In this document: one piece after another, positions 1-5,638 of the stretch | How positions within the stretch are numbered: position 1 is the first letter of the stretch | How the letters are laid out: each line of letters opens with the position of its first letter | NCBI GenBank assembly: GCA_001829395.1 | Contig: MIBD01000141.1 | Coordinates: 7,625-14,548 of the forward strand | Source: Spirochaetes bacterium GWF1_49_6 | GTDB taxonomy: Bacteria; Spirochaetota; Brevinematia; Brevinematales; GWF1-51-8 | Reading direction: 5' to 3' | DNA length: 6,924 nucleotides | Position numbers and translations under genes: made by a program | Notes under the pieces: generated by a model | Told to the model about the DNA's origin: nothing | The model's input: only the letters and a program-made list of their open reading frames with translations | The model's database searches: none

Positions 1-382
1 TACTTATTTTCTTTTTTATAAAATTGAAAACTTTTCTCGCGTATTTACAAAATTCAGATGCTTCTTCTGGCAACGGATCATCTTCAATATCCGTATATCT
101 GATACTTACCCCTATTTCATCCAAACGAAATACAATCTCGGTTTTCAATTCTAAAAAACTTCCATCGATATCTATGCATTCCGCAAGTAATTCGAAAATA
201 TCGTGGTTTCTTTTTATTCTCCGCTCGCTATTTACAAGAAACGCTTTCAAGGATTTTTCTACGACCTGTTGACAATGAAAAGTAATGATATCGGTGTGTT
301 CGGGACGGCTCTCCGCAGTACGATCCGCTGTTTCTAAATCGTGTTCTGCCTTTTCCATTAATGTATGAAGCAATTCATTCAT
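1..382 (-). CDS. HEPN-domain protein (toxin-like partner of a MNT nucleotidyltransferase), truncated by the window edge
   Basis: The gene starts at the ATG at 382-380 and stays open to the left edge, giving 127 visible residues; the family is usually 120-140, so little is missing. Family hallmarks of PF05168-type HEPN proteins are visible: an alpha-helical HCQQVVEKSLKAFLV segment (about 36-50), RNHDIFELL (about 58-66) and IRYTD (about 94-98). R54/R55 and H60 fit a loose Rx4-6H spacing, but I see no RX4XY motif of the kind AMPylated in Shewanella HepT, so it resembles HI0074 more than HepT. HEPN partners of MNT enzymes are commonly RNase toxins silenced by the nucleotidyltransferase; that role is inferred here. 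Its ATG overlaps the stop of the upstream gene (ATGA), with an AAGGG ribosome site inside that gene, implying translational coupling. The coding is AT-rich. No stop is seen, so the C-terminus is unknown. Confidence 0.85.
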   Translation of the reverse strand, partial: MNELLHTLMEKAEHDLETADRTAESRPEHTDIITFHCQQVVEKSLKAFLVNSERRIKRNHDIFELLAECIDIDGSFLELKTEIVFRLDEIGVSIRYTDIEDDPLPEEASEFCKYARKVFNFIKKKIS

Positions 383-708
383 AGAATTTTCCCTTCGGTG
401 ACAACAGTATTATCCAGATAATTCGGTGCATGTATAAATTTTTCAAAATTACTTTTATTTCTCAACTTTATATCAAAGCTGGTATGCTTAATGGTATTAT
501 GAATTTTTTCGGAAATCATAGCATACATCCTGTTCCTTTCTTCCCTAGAATAATCCCGTTTCAGGACAATAAAAAAATCATAATCACTATCCGGTTTCCA
601 AGAATCACGTGAACGACTCCCGAATAGATAAACTTTCTCATAAGGTATTTTCAGTTCATCAAGATATGTTTTAAAAATCATGGGGATGGAATTCTCAGGA
701 AAATTCAT
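379..708 (-). CDS. MntA-like minimal nucleotidyltransferase (antitoxin of a HEPN/MNT pair)
   Basis: This 109-residue protein has the polymerase-beta-fold signature GSRSRDSWKPDSDYD, which satisfies GSX10DXD, followed by a later FDIKL strand that can supply the third metal-binding Asp. These residues bind Mg-NTP. In the characterised MntA-HepT system the enzyme AMPylates and so neutralises its HEPN partner; the same role is inferred here from the operon and motif. The usual Gly after GSRxR is Asp, a small deviation. Length is normal for the family (95-140). It is the first gene of a two-gene operon, and its TGA overlaps the next gene's ATG. The ATG at 708 is the first in frame after a good promoter (738-766), although its ribosome site is weak, with only a GCGGGT stretch some way upstream. 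The sequence is AT-rich, consistent with horizontal acquisition. Confidence 0.88.
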   Translation of the reverse strand: MNFPENSIPMIFKTYLDELKIPYEKVYLFGSRSRDSWKPDSDYDFFIVLKRDYSREERNRMYAMISEKIHNTIKHTSFDIKLRNKSNFEKFIHAPNYLDNTVVTEGKIL

Positions 709-737
709 ATTTCTATGACCCGCTTTATATTTTCATT

Positions 738-766
738 ATTTTAACACCGAATAAGCGGGGTGTCAA
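738..766 (-). promoter_or_regulatory. Sigma70-type promoter of the MNT/HEPN operon
   Basis: On the minus strand there is a perfect -35 TTGACA (766-761), a 17-bp spacer and a -10 TAAAAT (743-738), about 30 bp before the nucleotidyltransferase ATG. The spacer holds a short inverted repeat, ACACC (744-748) and GGTGT (759-763), which could be an operator for autoregulation; that part is inference. Confidence 0.75.
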
Positions 767-797
767 CGAGATAATAACTATTATTTCTTTTTTCCGG

Positions 798-826
798 TTG
801 CGCTCACGGTCGAACCGTATTATAAT
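798..826 (+). promoter_or_regulatory. Sigma70-type promoter of the divergent-PAP2 gene
   Basis: A -35 TTGCGC (798-803), exactly 17 bp of spacer, and a perfect -10 TATAAT (821-826) lie 25 bp before the ATG at 852. The TTG of the -35 is in frame with the gene and can be mistaken for a start codon. CGGTT (795-799) and AACCG (813-817) form a small inverted repeat across the -35 and spacer. Confidence 0.75.
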
Positions 827-851
827 ATCCTATCAAACACAGGAGTTAAAA

Positions 852-1307
852 ATGCCGAACGATTGGAAATTCTGGGAATTACTGCTCAACAAACCGCTGG
901 TATCGGCGCTCGCGGCGCAGTTATCGGCGCAGTTGTTCAAGGTGATCCTGCCGATCTTCCGGGGTAAGCCCCCCGATTTCCGCCAGCTTTCCAAGTACGG
1001 CGGAATCCCGTCCGGGCATACGGCGTTCATTGTCGCCGCCGCGACCGCTATCGGGATCACCTCCGGATGGACGTCCCCCGTATTCGCTATCGCGGGCACC
1101 GTGTCGGCAATCCTGATCTACGATATCCTGAAACTCCGCACGGCGGTGGAATGTTCGCTCGAGATGGGGCAAAAGGCGCTCGAGGGCACGAAGCAGACCT
1201 ACGAACGAAAAATTCCGCAGTTCAAGGGGCACTCCCCTGTCGAAGTGATAGCGGGGATAGGATGGGGAATCGCCGTGGCTGTAGGGATATGCCTGCTCTG
1301 GGGGTAG
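852..1307 (+). CDS. Divergent PAP2 (DUF212/YuiD-like) membrane protein
   Basis: The 151-residue protein has the layout of the DUF212 family, a small offshoot of PAP2/vanadium haloperoxidase-like phosphatases: KYGGIPSGHTAF (about 48-59), hydrophobic helices (about 57-70 and 75-92), YDILKLRTAVE (about 90-100) and KGHSPVEVIAGIGWGI (about 125-140). The PSGH and GHSPVE His residues occupy the positions expected for the active site; the substrate is not known, and a lipid or polyprenyl phosphate is only a family-level guess. I chose ATG 852 because AGGAG (841-845) lies 6 bp upstream and the promoter -10 lies at 821-826; an in-frame TTG at 798 would place the start inside the promoter. It is monocistronic, divergent from the MNT/HEPN operon and convergent with the DUF5615 gene. 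No clear terminator is seen in the 61 bp after it. Confidence 0.88.
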   Translation: MPNDWKFWELLLNKPLVSALAAQLSAQLFKVILPIFRGKPPDFRQLSKYGGIPSGHTAFIVAAATAIGITSGWTSPVFAIAGTVSAILIYDILKLRTAVECSLEMGQKALEGTKQTYERKIPQFKGHSPVEVIAGIGWGIAVAVGICLLWG

Positions 1308-1354
1308 AATTATTTAATAGAAGAAAGAAATGGAAGCGGCCGTGAAGGTATGGG

Positions 1355-1381
1355 GGAAGCGGGCGTAGCTATTTTTTACGG
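1355..1381. repeat. 27-bp direct repeat, copy 1 (3' end of the DUF5615 gene)
   Basis: This segment, beginning GGAAGCGGGCG and ending ATTTTTTACGG, is identical to 2081-2107. On the minus strand it encodes the last residues (Arg-Lys-Lys-stop) of the toxin gene plus 14 bp after the stop. A weaker match extends left: GTGAAGG occurs at 1342-1348 here and 2070-2076 in the other copy. A further partial copy, GGAAGCGGCCGT, sits at 1332-1343. Confidence 0.9.
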
Positions 1382-1722
1382 ATTCTTACATTATTCTTCG
1401 TGATAACCGTAAAAGACGTCGGCAACTCAACGAAATGTTCCTGTAAAACCGATTTCAAGACATCCGCCTTATCTATCGGATCGAAACCCGATAAACGAAC
1501 CAGTATAATTCCTGTAAATATCTTCTTCTGGCGAAAAACCAGTTCACCGAAGTCTTTATCTGCGGTAATTAAAATACGTCCGTCCTGATTAGCACTCTCC
1601 AAAACAATATCATCGCTAACACCTGAATCAAATTCAGGGACATATTTAATATCGTATCCGGCTTCTCTTAAAAAAAGAACAACCTGAGTATCGATATTTT
1701 CATCCGCCAGAAATTTTACAAT
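1369..1722 (-). CDS. DUF5615 PIN-like protein (probable toxin of a DUF433/DUF5615 pair)
   Basis: In frame, the protein reads KFLADENID near the N-terminus, then FDSGVSDDIVLESA (about 31-44), GRILITADKDFGEL (about 47-60) and ends VRIRKK. This is the standard DUF5615 (PIN_5-like) pattern, with acidic residues D7/E8, D37/D38 and the TADKDFGEL acids likely to form a metal-binding nuclease-type site. RNase activity is inferred from the fold. About 117 residues is normal for the family. The start is odd: no ATG, GTG or TTG lies in frame between the antitoxin's middle and residue 40. The best candidate is ATT at 1722-1720, a few bases after G-rich GGTGGG and overlapping the antitoxin stop by 7 bp, suggesting coupled and weak initiation. 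A TTG at 1602 is in frame but would remove the whole N-terminal third, including the LADEN motif. Confidence 0.82.
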   Translation of the reverse strand: MVKFLADENIDTQVVLFLREAGYDIKYVPEFDSGVSDDIVLESANQDGRILITADKDFGELVFRQKKIFTGIILVRLSGFDPIDKADVLKSVLQEHFVELPTSFTVITKNNVRIRKK

Positions 1723-1952
1723 TTTCCCACCGTGACCGGGTAGATAACATCTGCCTTTATAGCGTTGGCCGCAAATTCCAAAGCCGCAAGAACCGCGTCC
1801 TTGCTCAAACGGGGGTGTTCGGAAATAATTTGCTCGATTGTTTCTCCGGTTGACATTTTCTCTAAAATCAGTTCGACGGTAATCCGTGTCCCTTTTACTA
1901 CAGGTTTACCCATCATAATTCCGGGATCGGATATTATCAATTGATGATTCAT
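1716..1952 (-). CDS. DUF433 antitoxin-like small HTH protein
   Basis: This 78-residue protein matches the DUF433 pattern closely: IISDPGIMMGKPVVKGTRITVELIL, GETIEQIISEHPRLSKDAVLAALEFAA. The family is a small helix-turn-helix/VapB-related fold very often encoded directly before a DUF5615 PIN-like protein, as here, and is regarded as the antitoxin. DNA binding and autoregulation are inferred. ATG 1952 is supported by a GAAGGG ribosome site 7-8 bp upstream and a promoter at 1983-2011. The gene overlaps the DUF5615 gene by about 7 bp, so the two are co-transcribed and probably translationally coupled. The hydrophobic C-terminal tail (ADVIYPVTVGKL) may contact the toxin, though nothing in the sequence proves that. 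Confidence 0.88.
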   Translation of the reverse strand: MNHQLIISDPGIMMGKPVVKGTRITVELILEKMSTGETIEQIISEHPRLSKDAVLAALEFAANAIKADVIYPVTVGKL

Positions 1953-1982
1953 AATATTCCCTTCAATCGTTCTATTTGTTAG

Positions 1983-2011
1983 ATTATAAAAAGGAAGAAA
2001 AAAATATACAA
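1983..2011 (-). promoter_or_regulatory. Promoter of the DUF433/DUF5615 operon
   Basis: Minus-strand -35 TTGTAT (2011-2006), 17-bp spacer, and a perfect -10 TATAAT (1988-1983), about 30 bp upstream of the DUF433 ATG. The -35 is a half match; the -10 and spacing are strong. Confidence 0.6.
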
Positions 2012-2018
2012 GGATTAA

Positions 2019-2068
2019 CGCGGATAGCTATCAATCCGCGAGGGATTCGATTCGCTCGGCGAGGCGAA
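2019..2068 (-). terminator. Two hairpins after the methyltransferase gene, possible terminator
   Basis: CGCGGAT (2019-2025) pairs with ATCCGCG (2034-2040) around an 8-base loop; within it GATAGCTATC is itself a 10-bp palindrome. A second hairpin, TTCGC/GCGAA extended by TC/GA with one bulged base, spans 2051-2068. Read on the minus strand they lie 27-76 bp past the methyltransferase stop and are followed by a T-rich stretch (about 1996-2005), but no U-tract abuts the stem. They could terminate methyltransferase transcription before the DUF433 promoter; that is inference. Confidence 0.35.
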
Positions 2069-2080
2069 AGTGAAGGGAAA

Positions 2081-2107
2081 GGAAGCGGGCGTAGCTATTT
2101 TTTACGG
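2081..2107. repeat. 27-bp direct repeat, copy 2 (3' end of the methyltransferase gene)
   Basis: Identical to 1355-1381 and in the same orientation. On the minus strand it encodes the terminal Arg-Lys-Lys-stop of the methyltransferase and 14 bp after it. The two copies enclose 699 bp that contain exactly the DUF433/DUF5615 operon with its promoter. Confidence 0.9.
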
Positions 2108-2901
2108 CCGATCAGCGAGTAGCTCAAAGGGAACATTCCGAGCGACTCCGCCCATCCGAAACCCGCGATATCGTGAGGATATTCGTTCAGTTCGCGGATC
2201 TCTATCCCCGCGCGTATCACTGAGTTGATAATCCCGCCCATCGTATGCTGGAACTCGTAGTTTTTCGACGCGTCATACCCGGTGTTCCCGAAGTAATCCA
2301 GCCCCTGCCCCTCGATGATCGTTTTATTAAAGTAGGAATATTCCGGTTTCAGTACCAGCCCACCGGGTTGATAATCTTTATCCTTGAACGGGAGGAGATA
2401 GGTCACCGGATGATGCTCGTAGATAAAGAGATTTCCACCGGGCTTGAGGAGCCGCGACGCGACCCCGAAATAAATATCCAGATCGGGTATCCACGCGAGC
2501 GCGCCGACGGTGATATACACGATATCGTAACTGGAATTATAAGTCTCGGGGATATCGATAATATCGGCGCGGACGAATTCACAGCCGGCATGTGCGATCT
2601 CCGCGAGCTCGCGCGCCTCCCGGATAAACTCATCCGAAATATCGAACCCTGCCCCAGCGAGCGCGCCGATATTCACCGCGGATATCAGCTCACGCCCGTT
2701 ATTACAGCTCAACTGGGCGATACGCTTTCCCGCGAGTCCGAACGATTCCAGTATCGCGGTCTCGGCCGGGTCGAGCAGTGTCGCGCCGGGGGTAGTGAAA
2801 AATCGATGCAGGTCGACCGGACGGGTCTTCTTATGAACCGCCGCCGCCTCGTTCCACGCCGCCCTGTTCGCGTCGGAATAACGCTTCCAATCGTCGCGCA
2901 T
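2095..2901 (-). CDS. Class I SAM-dependent methyltransferase, substrate unknown
   Basis: The 268-residue protein shows the Rossmann methyltransferase order: motif I IAQLSCNNGRELISA (about 61-75), an acidic motif II residue in AGAGFDIS (D87) for the SAM ribose, RADIIDIP (about 111-118) near the adenine, motif IV-like YDIVYITVGALAWIPDL (about 125-141) and LLKPGGNLFIYEHHP (about 151-165). Motif I is LSCNNG and not the classical GxGxG; this variant occurs in Methyltransf_11/25-like enzymes. The aromatic-rich C-terminal part (about 165-255) should form the substrate lid; no substrate can be named. The start at 2901 has GGAGGG 7 bp upstream. A long open frame on the opposite strand (2245-2973) is a codon-bias shadow. 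The gene is divergent from rny, with its own promoter, and ends in the direct repeat. Confidence 0.88.
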   Translation of the reverse strand: MRDDWKRYSDANRAAWNEAAAVHKKTRPVDLHRFFTTPGATLLDPAETAILESFGLAGKRIAQLSCNNGRELISAVNIGALAGAGFDISDEFIREARELAEIAHAGCEFVRADIIDIPETYNSSYDIVYITVGALAWIPDLDIYFGVASRLLKPGGNLFIYEHHPVTYLLPFKDKDYQPGGLVLKPEYSYFNKTIIEGQGLDYFGNTGYDASKNYEFQHTMGGIINSVIRAGIEIRELNEYPHDIAGFGWAESLGMFPLSYSLIGRKK

Positions 2902-2917
2902 AAAATTCCCTCCGTAC

Positions 2918-2940
2918 CGTTATCGTGCTTTATGATAACG
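2918..2940. promoter_or_regulatory. Inverted repeat over the methyltransferase -10, operator-like
   Basis: CGTTATC (2918-2924) and GATAACG (2934-2940) are perfect 7-bp arms separated by 9 bp. The right arm overlaps the minus-strand -10 (2932-2937) and the predicted transcription start lies in the spacer, the position expected of a repressor site. A 5' UTR hairpin is the alternative. Confidence 0.5.
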
Positions 2941-2960
2941 AAACAGAGGGGGAAATGCAA
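2932..2960 (-). promoter_or_regulatory. Promoter of the methyltransferase gene
   Basis: Minus-strand -35 TTGCAT (2960-2955), 17-bp spacer, -10 TATCAT (2937-2932). The start of transcription would fall about 25 bp before the ATG. The -35 is a partial match. Confidence 0.5.
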
Positions 2961-2986
2961 GAAAGTTAAATAATTCCCCCATTTAC

Positions 2987-3014
2987 TTGACTATATCCCG
3001 TTTTACCTTAAAAT
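2987..3014 (+). promoter_or_regulatory. Promoter of rny
   Basis: -35 TTGACT (2987-2992), 16-bp spacer, -10 TAAAAT (3009-3014), leaving a 5' UTR of roughly 35 bases. The -10 sits in a short palindrome, CCTTAA-AA-TTAAGG (3006-3019). Confidence 0.6.
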
Positions 3015-3054
3015 TAAGGGTGTATAGCTTTTAAAAATTTTGAAGGGGAAATTT

Positions 3055-4590
3055 ATGACACCATTGGAGATTGCTTTATACCCTTCTCTCCTAGTAATTG
3101 GTTTGGTAATCGGTTACGTGATCCGGGTATTTTACGCGAAATTCCGGTTGCATTCGGCAGAAGAAAAGTTTAAAGAGGTGTTGGCTGAGGCTGAGAAAGA
3201 AGCTGAAGCTAAGAAAAAGGAGATGTTATTCGAAGCAAAGGATAACATCATACAGGAACGGAAGCAATTGGAACGGGAGTTCAACGAACGGAATGCGGAA
3301 CTCCAGCAATTACAGCGACGCCTGATCCAAAAAGAAGATTCTCTGGATAAGAAGTACGAAGGCCTCGAAAAGAAAGAAAAAGATTTTGCTTTGCTGCAGC
3401 AAGAGTTCCAGAAAAAGTCACAGGAACTCCAGAAAGCATACGAACGGCATCTCCGTGAACTGGAAAAGGTAGCGCAGATGACCGCGGAAGAGGCGAAACA
3501 ACAGCTGTTAACAGAAATGGTTGAAGAGGCCAAACGGGATTCGATCAAGCTCATCAAGCAGATCGAAGAGGACGCCCGTGACGAGGCCGACAGCAAAGCC
3601 AGAGAAGTCATTGTTGCCGCGATCGAAAGAAACGCGGCTGAAGTAACTGCCGAAAAGACCATTACCACAGTGCAGCTGCCCAACGACGAAATGAAGGGCC
3701 GCATCATAGGAAGAGAAGGAAGGAACATCCGGGCTTTTGAATCGATAGCGGGTATCGACCTGATTATCGACGATACTCCCGAAGTCGTAGTGATTTCATC
3801 GTTCGATCCGTATCGGCGTGAAGTCGCTAAAATCGCTCTCGAGCGCCTGATTGTGGACGGACGGATCCACCCGGGACGCATCGAGGAAGTGATTCAAAAA
3901 GTCGAACAGGAGATCAATCAGGAGATTGTCGAGCTCGGTAAACAAGCGTGTATCGACCTCAAGGTCACCCTGCCGCGCGATCTGTACCCCTATATAGGGC
4001 GTTTGAGATTCCGCACGAGTTACGGGCAGAATATCTACAATCATTCCATCGAAGTCGCCAATATCGCAGGAATGCTCGCGGGCGAAATCGGCAGTAATGT
4101 CGATAACGCGAAGGTCGCGGGACTCCTGCACGATATCGGTAAGTCGATCAAATCGAACGGCGAGGGCAGTCATGCTCTGGTCGGCGCCGAGGTATTACGC
4201 AAGTACGGTCTCGAAGAGGGTGTGATTAACGCGATTGCCGCGCACCACGGTGAGACCGAACCCAAGTTTATCGAGGCTTCGCTGATCGTCGCCGCCGACG
4301 CTATTTCCGCGTCACGGCCCGGCGCGCGCCGTGAGTCGTTCGAGGATTACATTAAACGTCTTCACACGCTGGAGAGTATCGCGACATCCATCGGCGGTGT
4401 GGACAAGGCTTACGCCATCCAGGCCGGCCGCGAGATTCGCATATTCGTGAACAGCGAACAGATTAACGATGAGACCGCGCTGATTGTCGCGCGCGATATC
4501 GCGAAGAAGATCGAAAGTACGATGAAGTACCCGGGACAGATAAAAGTCACCGTGATCCGCGAAACCCGTGTGGTCGAATACGCAAGATAG
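3055..4590 (+). CDS. rny: Ribonuclease Y, membrane-anchored mRNA endoribonuclease
   Basis: RNase Y starts bulk mRNA decay at the inner face of the membrane and can scaffold degradosome partners. The 511-residue protein (B. subtilis 520) shows the full layout: one N-terminal membrane helix (about 7-25), a long Glu/Lys/Ala-rich coiled coil (about 30-190), a KH domain with the RNA-binding loop GREG (219-222), and an HD domain with H330, the HD pair H359-D360, H397/H398 and D415 as metal ligands. The conserved C-terminus (SRPGARRESFEDYIKRL through GQIKVTVIRETR) is present, so the enzyme should be active. ATG 3055 is chosen because AGGGG (3044-3048) lies 6 bp before it; a TTG at 3040 would overlap that site. 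The gene has its own promoter and a strong terminator. The usual neighbour ymdB is not next to it. Confidence 0.98.
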   Translation: MTPLEIALYPSLLVIGLVIGYVIRVFYAKFRLHSAEEKFKEVLAEAEKEAEAKKKEMLFEAKDNIIQERKQLEREFNERNAELQQLQRRLIQKEDSLDKKYEGLEKKEKDFALLQQEFQKKSQELQKAYERHLRELEKVAQMTAEEAKQQLLTEMVEEAKRDSIKLIKQIEEDARDEADSKAREVIVAAIERNAAEVTAEKTITTVQLPNDEMKGRIIGREGRNIRAFESIAGIDLIIDDTPEVVVISSFDPYRREVAKIALERLIVDGRIHPGRIEEVIQKVEQEINQEIVELGKQACIDLKVTLPRDLYPYIGRLRFRTSYGQNIYNHSIEVANIAGMLAGEIGSNVDNAKVAGLLHDIGKSIKSNGEGSHALVGAEVLRKYGLEEGVINAIAAHHGETEPKFIEASLIVAADAISASRPGARRESFEDYIKRLHTLESIATSIGGVDKAYAIQAGREIRIFVNSEQINDETALIVARDIAKKIESTMKYPGQIKVTVIRETRVVEYAR

Positions 4591-4609
4591 GTTGATCAGA
4601 AAAAATACG

Positions 4610-4640
4610 GCGTCGCGCAATCCTGCGCGGCGCTTTTTTT
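4610..4640 (+). terminator. Rho-independent terminator of rny
   Basis: A 10-bp stem GCGTCGCGCA / TGCGCGGCGC (one G-U pair) with loop ATCC is followed directly by seven T (4634-4640). An A-run at 4600-4605 lies upstream. It sits 19 bp after the rny stop and only 24 bp before the next gene's start codon. Confidence 0.93.
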
Positions 4641-4664
4641 AACCGCTATTTTACGGAGGCATCC

Positions 4665-5636
4665 GTGTCCGATTTTCCCGTTCCTTCCGGCTATCACTCC
4701 CCCATCTCCGCGGCAGCATGTTCGAAACTTTCACAGTCCGGTCTTACCCCGCCCTGCCCGTTCGTACTCAATAAGCAGAAGGGCGCGTACCTATACGATC
4801 TCGACGGTAACAAATATATCGATTTCCAGATGGGGTTCGGCGCCATCCCGCTCGGGCATAATCATCGCACAATCACCCGTTTCATCAAGAACGGGATTTC
4901 CGTCGGGACATCCCCCGGCCTCCCGAATAAGTTTCATCCGCGCCTGATCCGCACATTCCATGAATTCGCCGACTTCGAGCGAATCGCGTTCTATTCGGGG
5001 ATACTCCCCGCGCTCGCCGCGATTTTCCGGCTCGTATCTCCTAAAACCGTAGGGGTGACTTCCCCCTACCTGCTCGGGCGTGTTCGCGGATTACCCGTCG
5101 ATAGCATAGAAATAGCGGAGAAGGGAAAGAGTTACAATATACTGTTTTACGAGCCCGTCGATTTCAGCGGAGGGATGGAGAATTTCAGTCCAGACGGATA
5201 TACCTCGAAGGTAAAGATCGCGGTCGAGAACCGCACGGCGTTCCGCATGAACAAGGGCTTTACCGCATCGCTCGGGGCCGCCGATATGATACTCTGCGCG
5301 GATATTCCCGCTAACGGGATGCAATGCGCGGCGGTACTTTCGGGCGGGAATCTCGCCCCGGAAAGCGAATGGATACCGCTCTATCTCGCGGTCGCCATGA
5401 ACGAAACGCTGAAGTATTATCTGCGGCATGAGATTTGGAATTATAAATGGTACAGAGTACCGGACAGACTGGTATCGGCTCAACGGTGCGGAATATTCCG
5501 GCTAAAACGGGAGTATCCGCTATCCGACTTAATATCCCGAGGGATCTTCTTAGATGGAGACACGGGATTCATGAGCGTCGAGCACAGCGTATACGACATT
5601 CGCCGTCTTAGCCATGCTCTCGGTGAAATAAAATAG
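4665..5636 (+). CDS. Degenerate class III aminotransferase (glutamate-1-semialdehyde aminomutase-like), probable pseudoenzyme
   Basis: The N-terminus clearly matches glutamate-1-semialdehyde aminomutase: PSGYHSPISA (7-16), GAYLYDLDGNKYIDFQMGFG (40-59), LGHNH (63-67). The C-terminal RGIFLDGDTGFMSVEHSVYDIRRLSHAL also fits. Between them, 323 residues replace the usual about 430. By my alignment SGTEA is SGILPA (111-116), the YHG segment is missing, EPV remains (163-165), the PLP-ring Asp of the DEV motif is V187, the Schiff-base Lys is D213 (IPANG in place of IIGGG), and the GTxxGNP phosphate segment is absent. It therefore should not do PLP chemistry. The frame is open throughout, so it is probably maintained as a protein and not decaying. 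GTG 4665 is supported by GGAGG 5 bp upstream. No separate promoter is obvious after the rny terminator, so read-through from rny may feed it. Function is unknown. Confidence 0.8.
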   Translation: MSDFPVPSGYHSPISAAACSKLSQSGLTPPCPFVLNKQKGAYLYDLDGNKYIDFQMGFGAIPLGHNHRTITRFIKNGISVGTSPGLPNKFHPRLIRTFHEFADFERIAFYSGILPALAAIFRLVSPKTVGVTSPYLLGRVRGLPVDSIEIAEKGKSYNILFYEPVDFSGGMENFSPDGYTSKVKIAVENRTAFRMNKGFTASLGAADMILCADIPANGMQCAAVLSGGNLAPESEWIPLYLAVAMNETLKYYLRHEIWNYKWYRVPDRLVSAQRCGIFRLKREYPLSDLISRGIFLDGDTGFMSVEHSVYDIRRLSHALGEIK

Positions 5637-5638
5637 CC

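Noticed and set aside
798..851. N-terminal extension of the DUF212 protein from a TTG at 798
   Set aside because: The TTG is the -35 element of the gene's own promoter and the extension would cover the -10 and the AGGAG; ATG 852 fits better.
1308..1381. Possible terminator after the DUF212 gene at the ATTTTTT run
   Set aside because: The run lies in the 27-bp repeat, and the preceding bases give only a 3-bp AGC/GCT stem, too weak for an intrinsic terminator.
2245..2973. 242-codon plus-strand open frame opposite the methyltransferase
   Set aside because: Its translation is rich in Arg/Ile/Pro with no recognisable motif, it runs across the rny/methyltransferase promoter region, and the minus-strand frame shows ordered methyltransferase motifs with a proper GGAGGG site.
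3040..3054. TTG start for rny adding five residues
   Set aside because: The extension overlaps the AGGGG ribosome site of the ATG at 3055, and the extended N-terminus is not needed for the membrane helix.
3132..3881. 249-codon minus-strand open frame inside rny
   Set aside because: Ser/Arg/Phe-rich translation typical of the reverse of a Glu/Lys coiled coil; rny on the plus strand is unambiguous.
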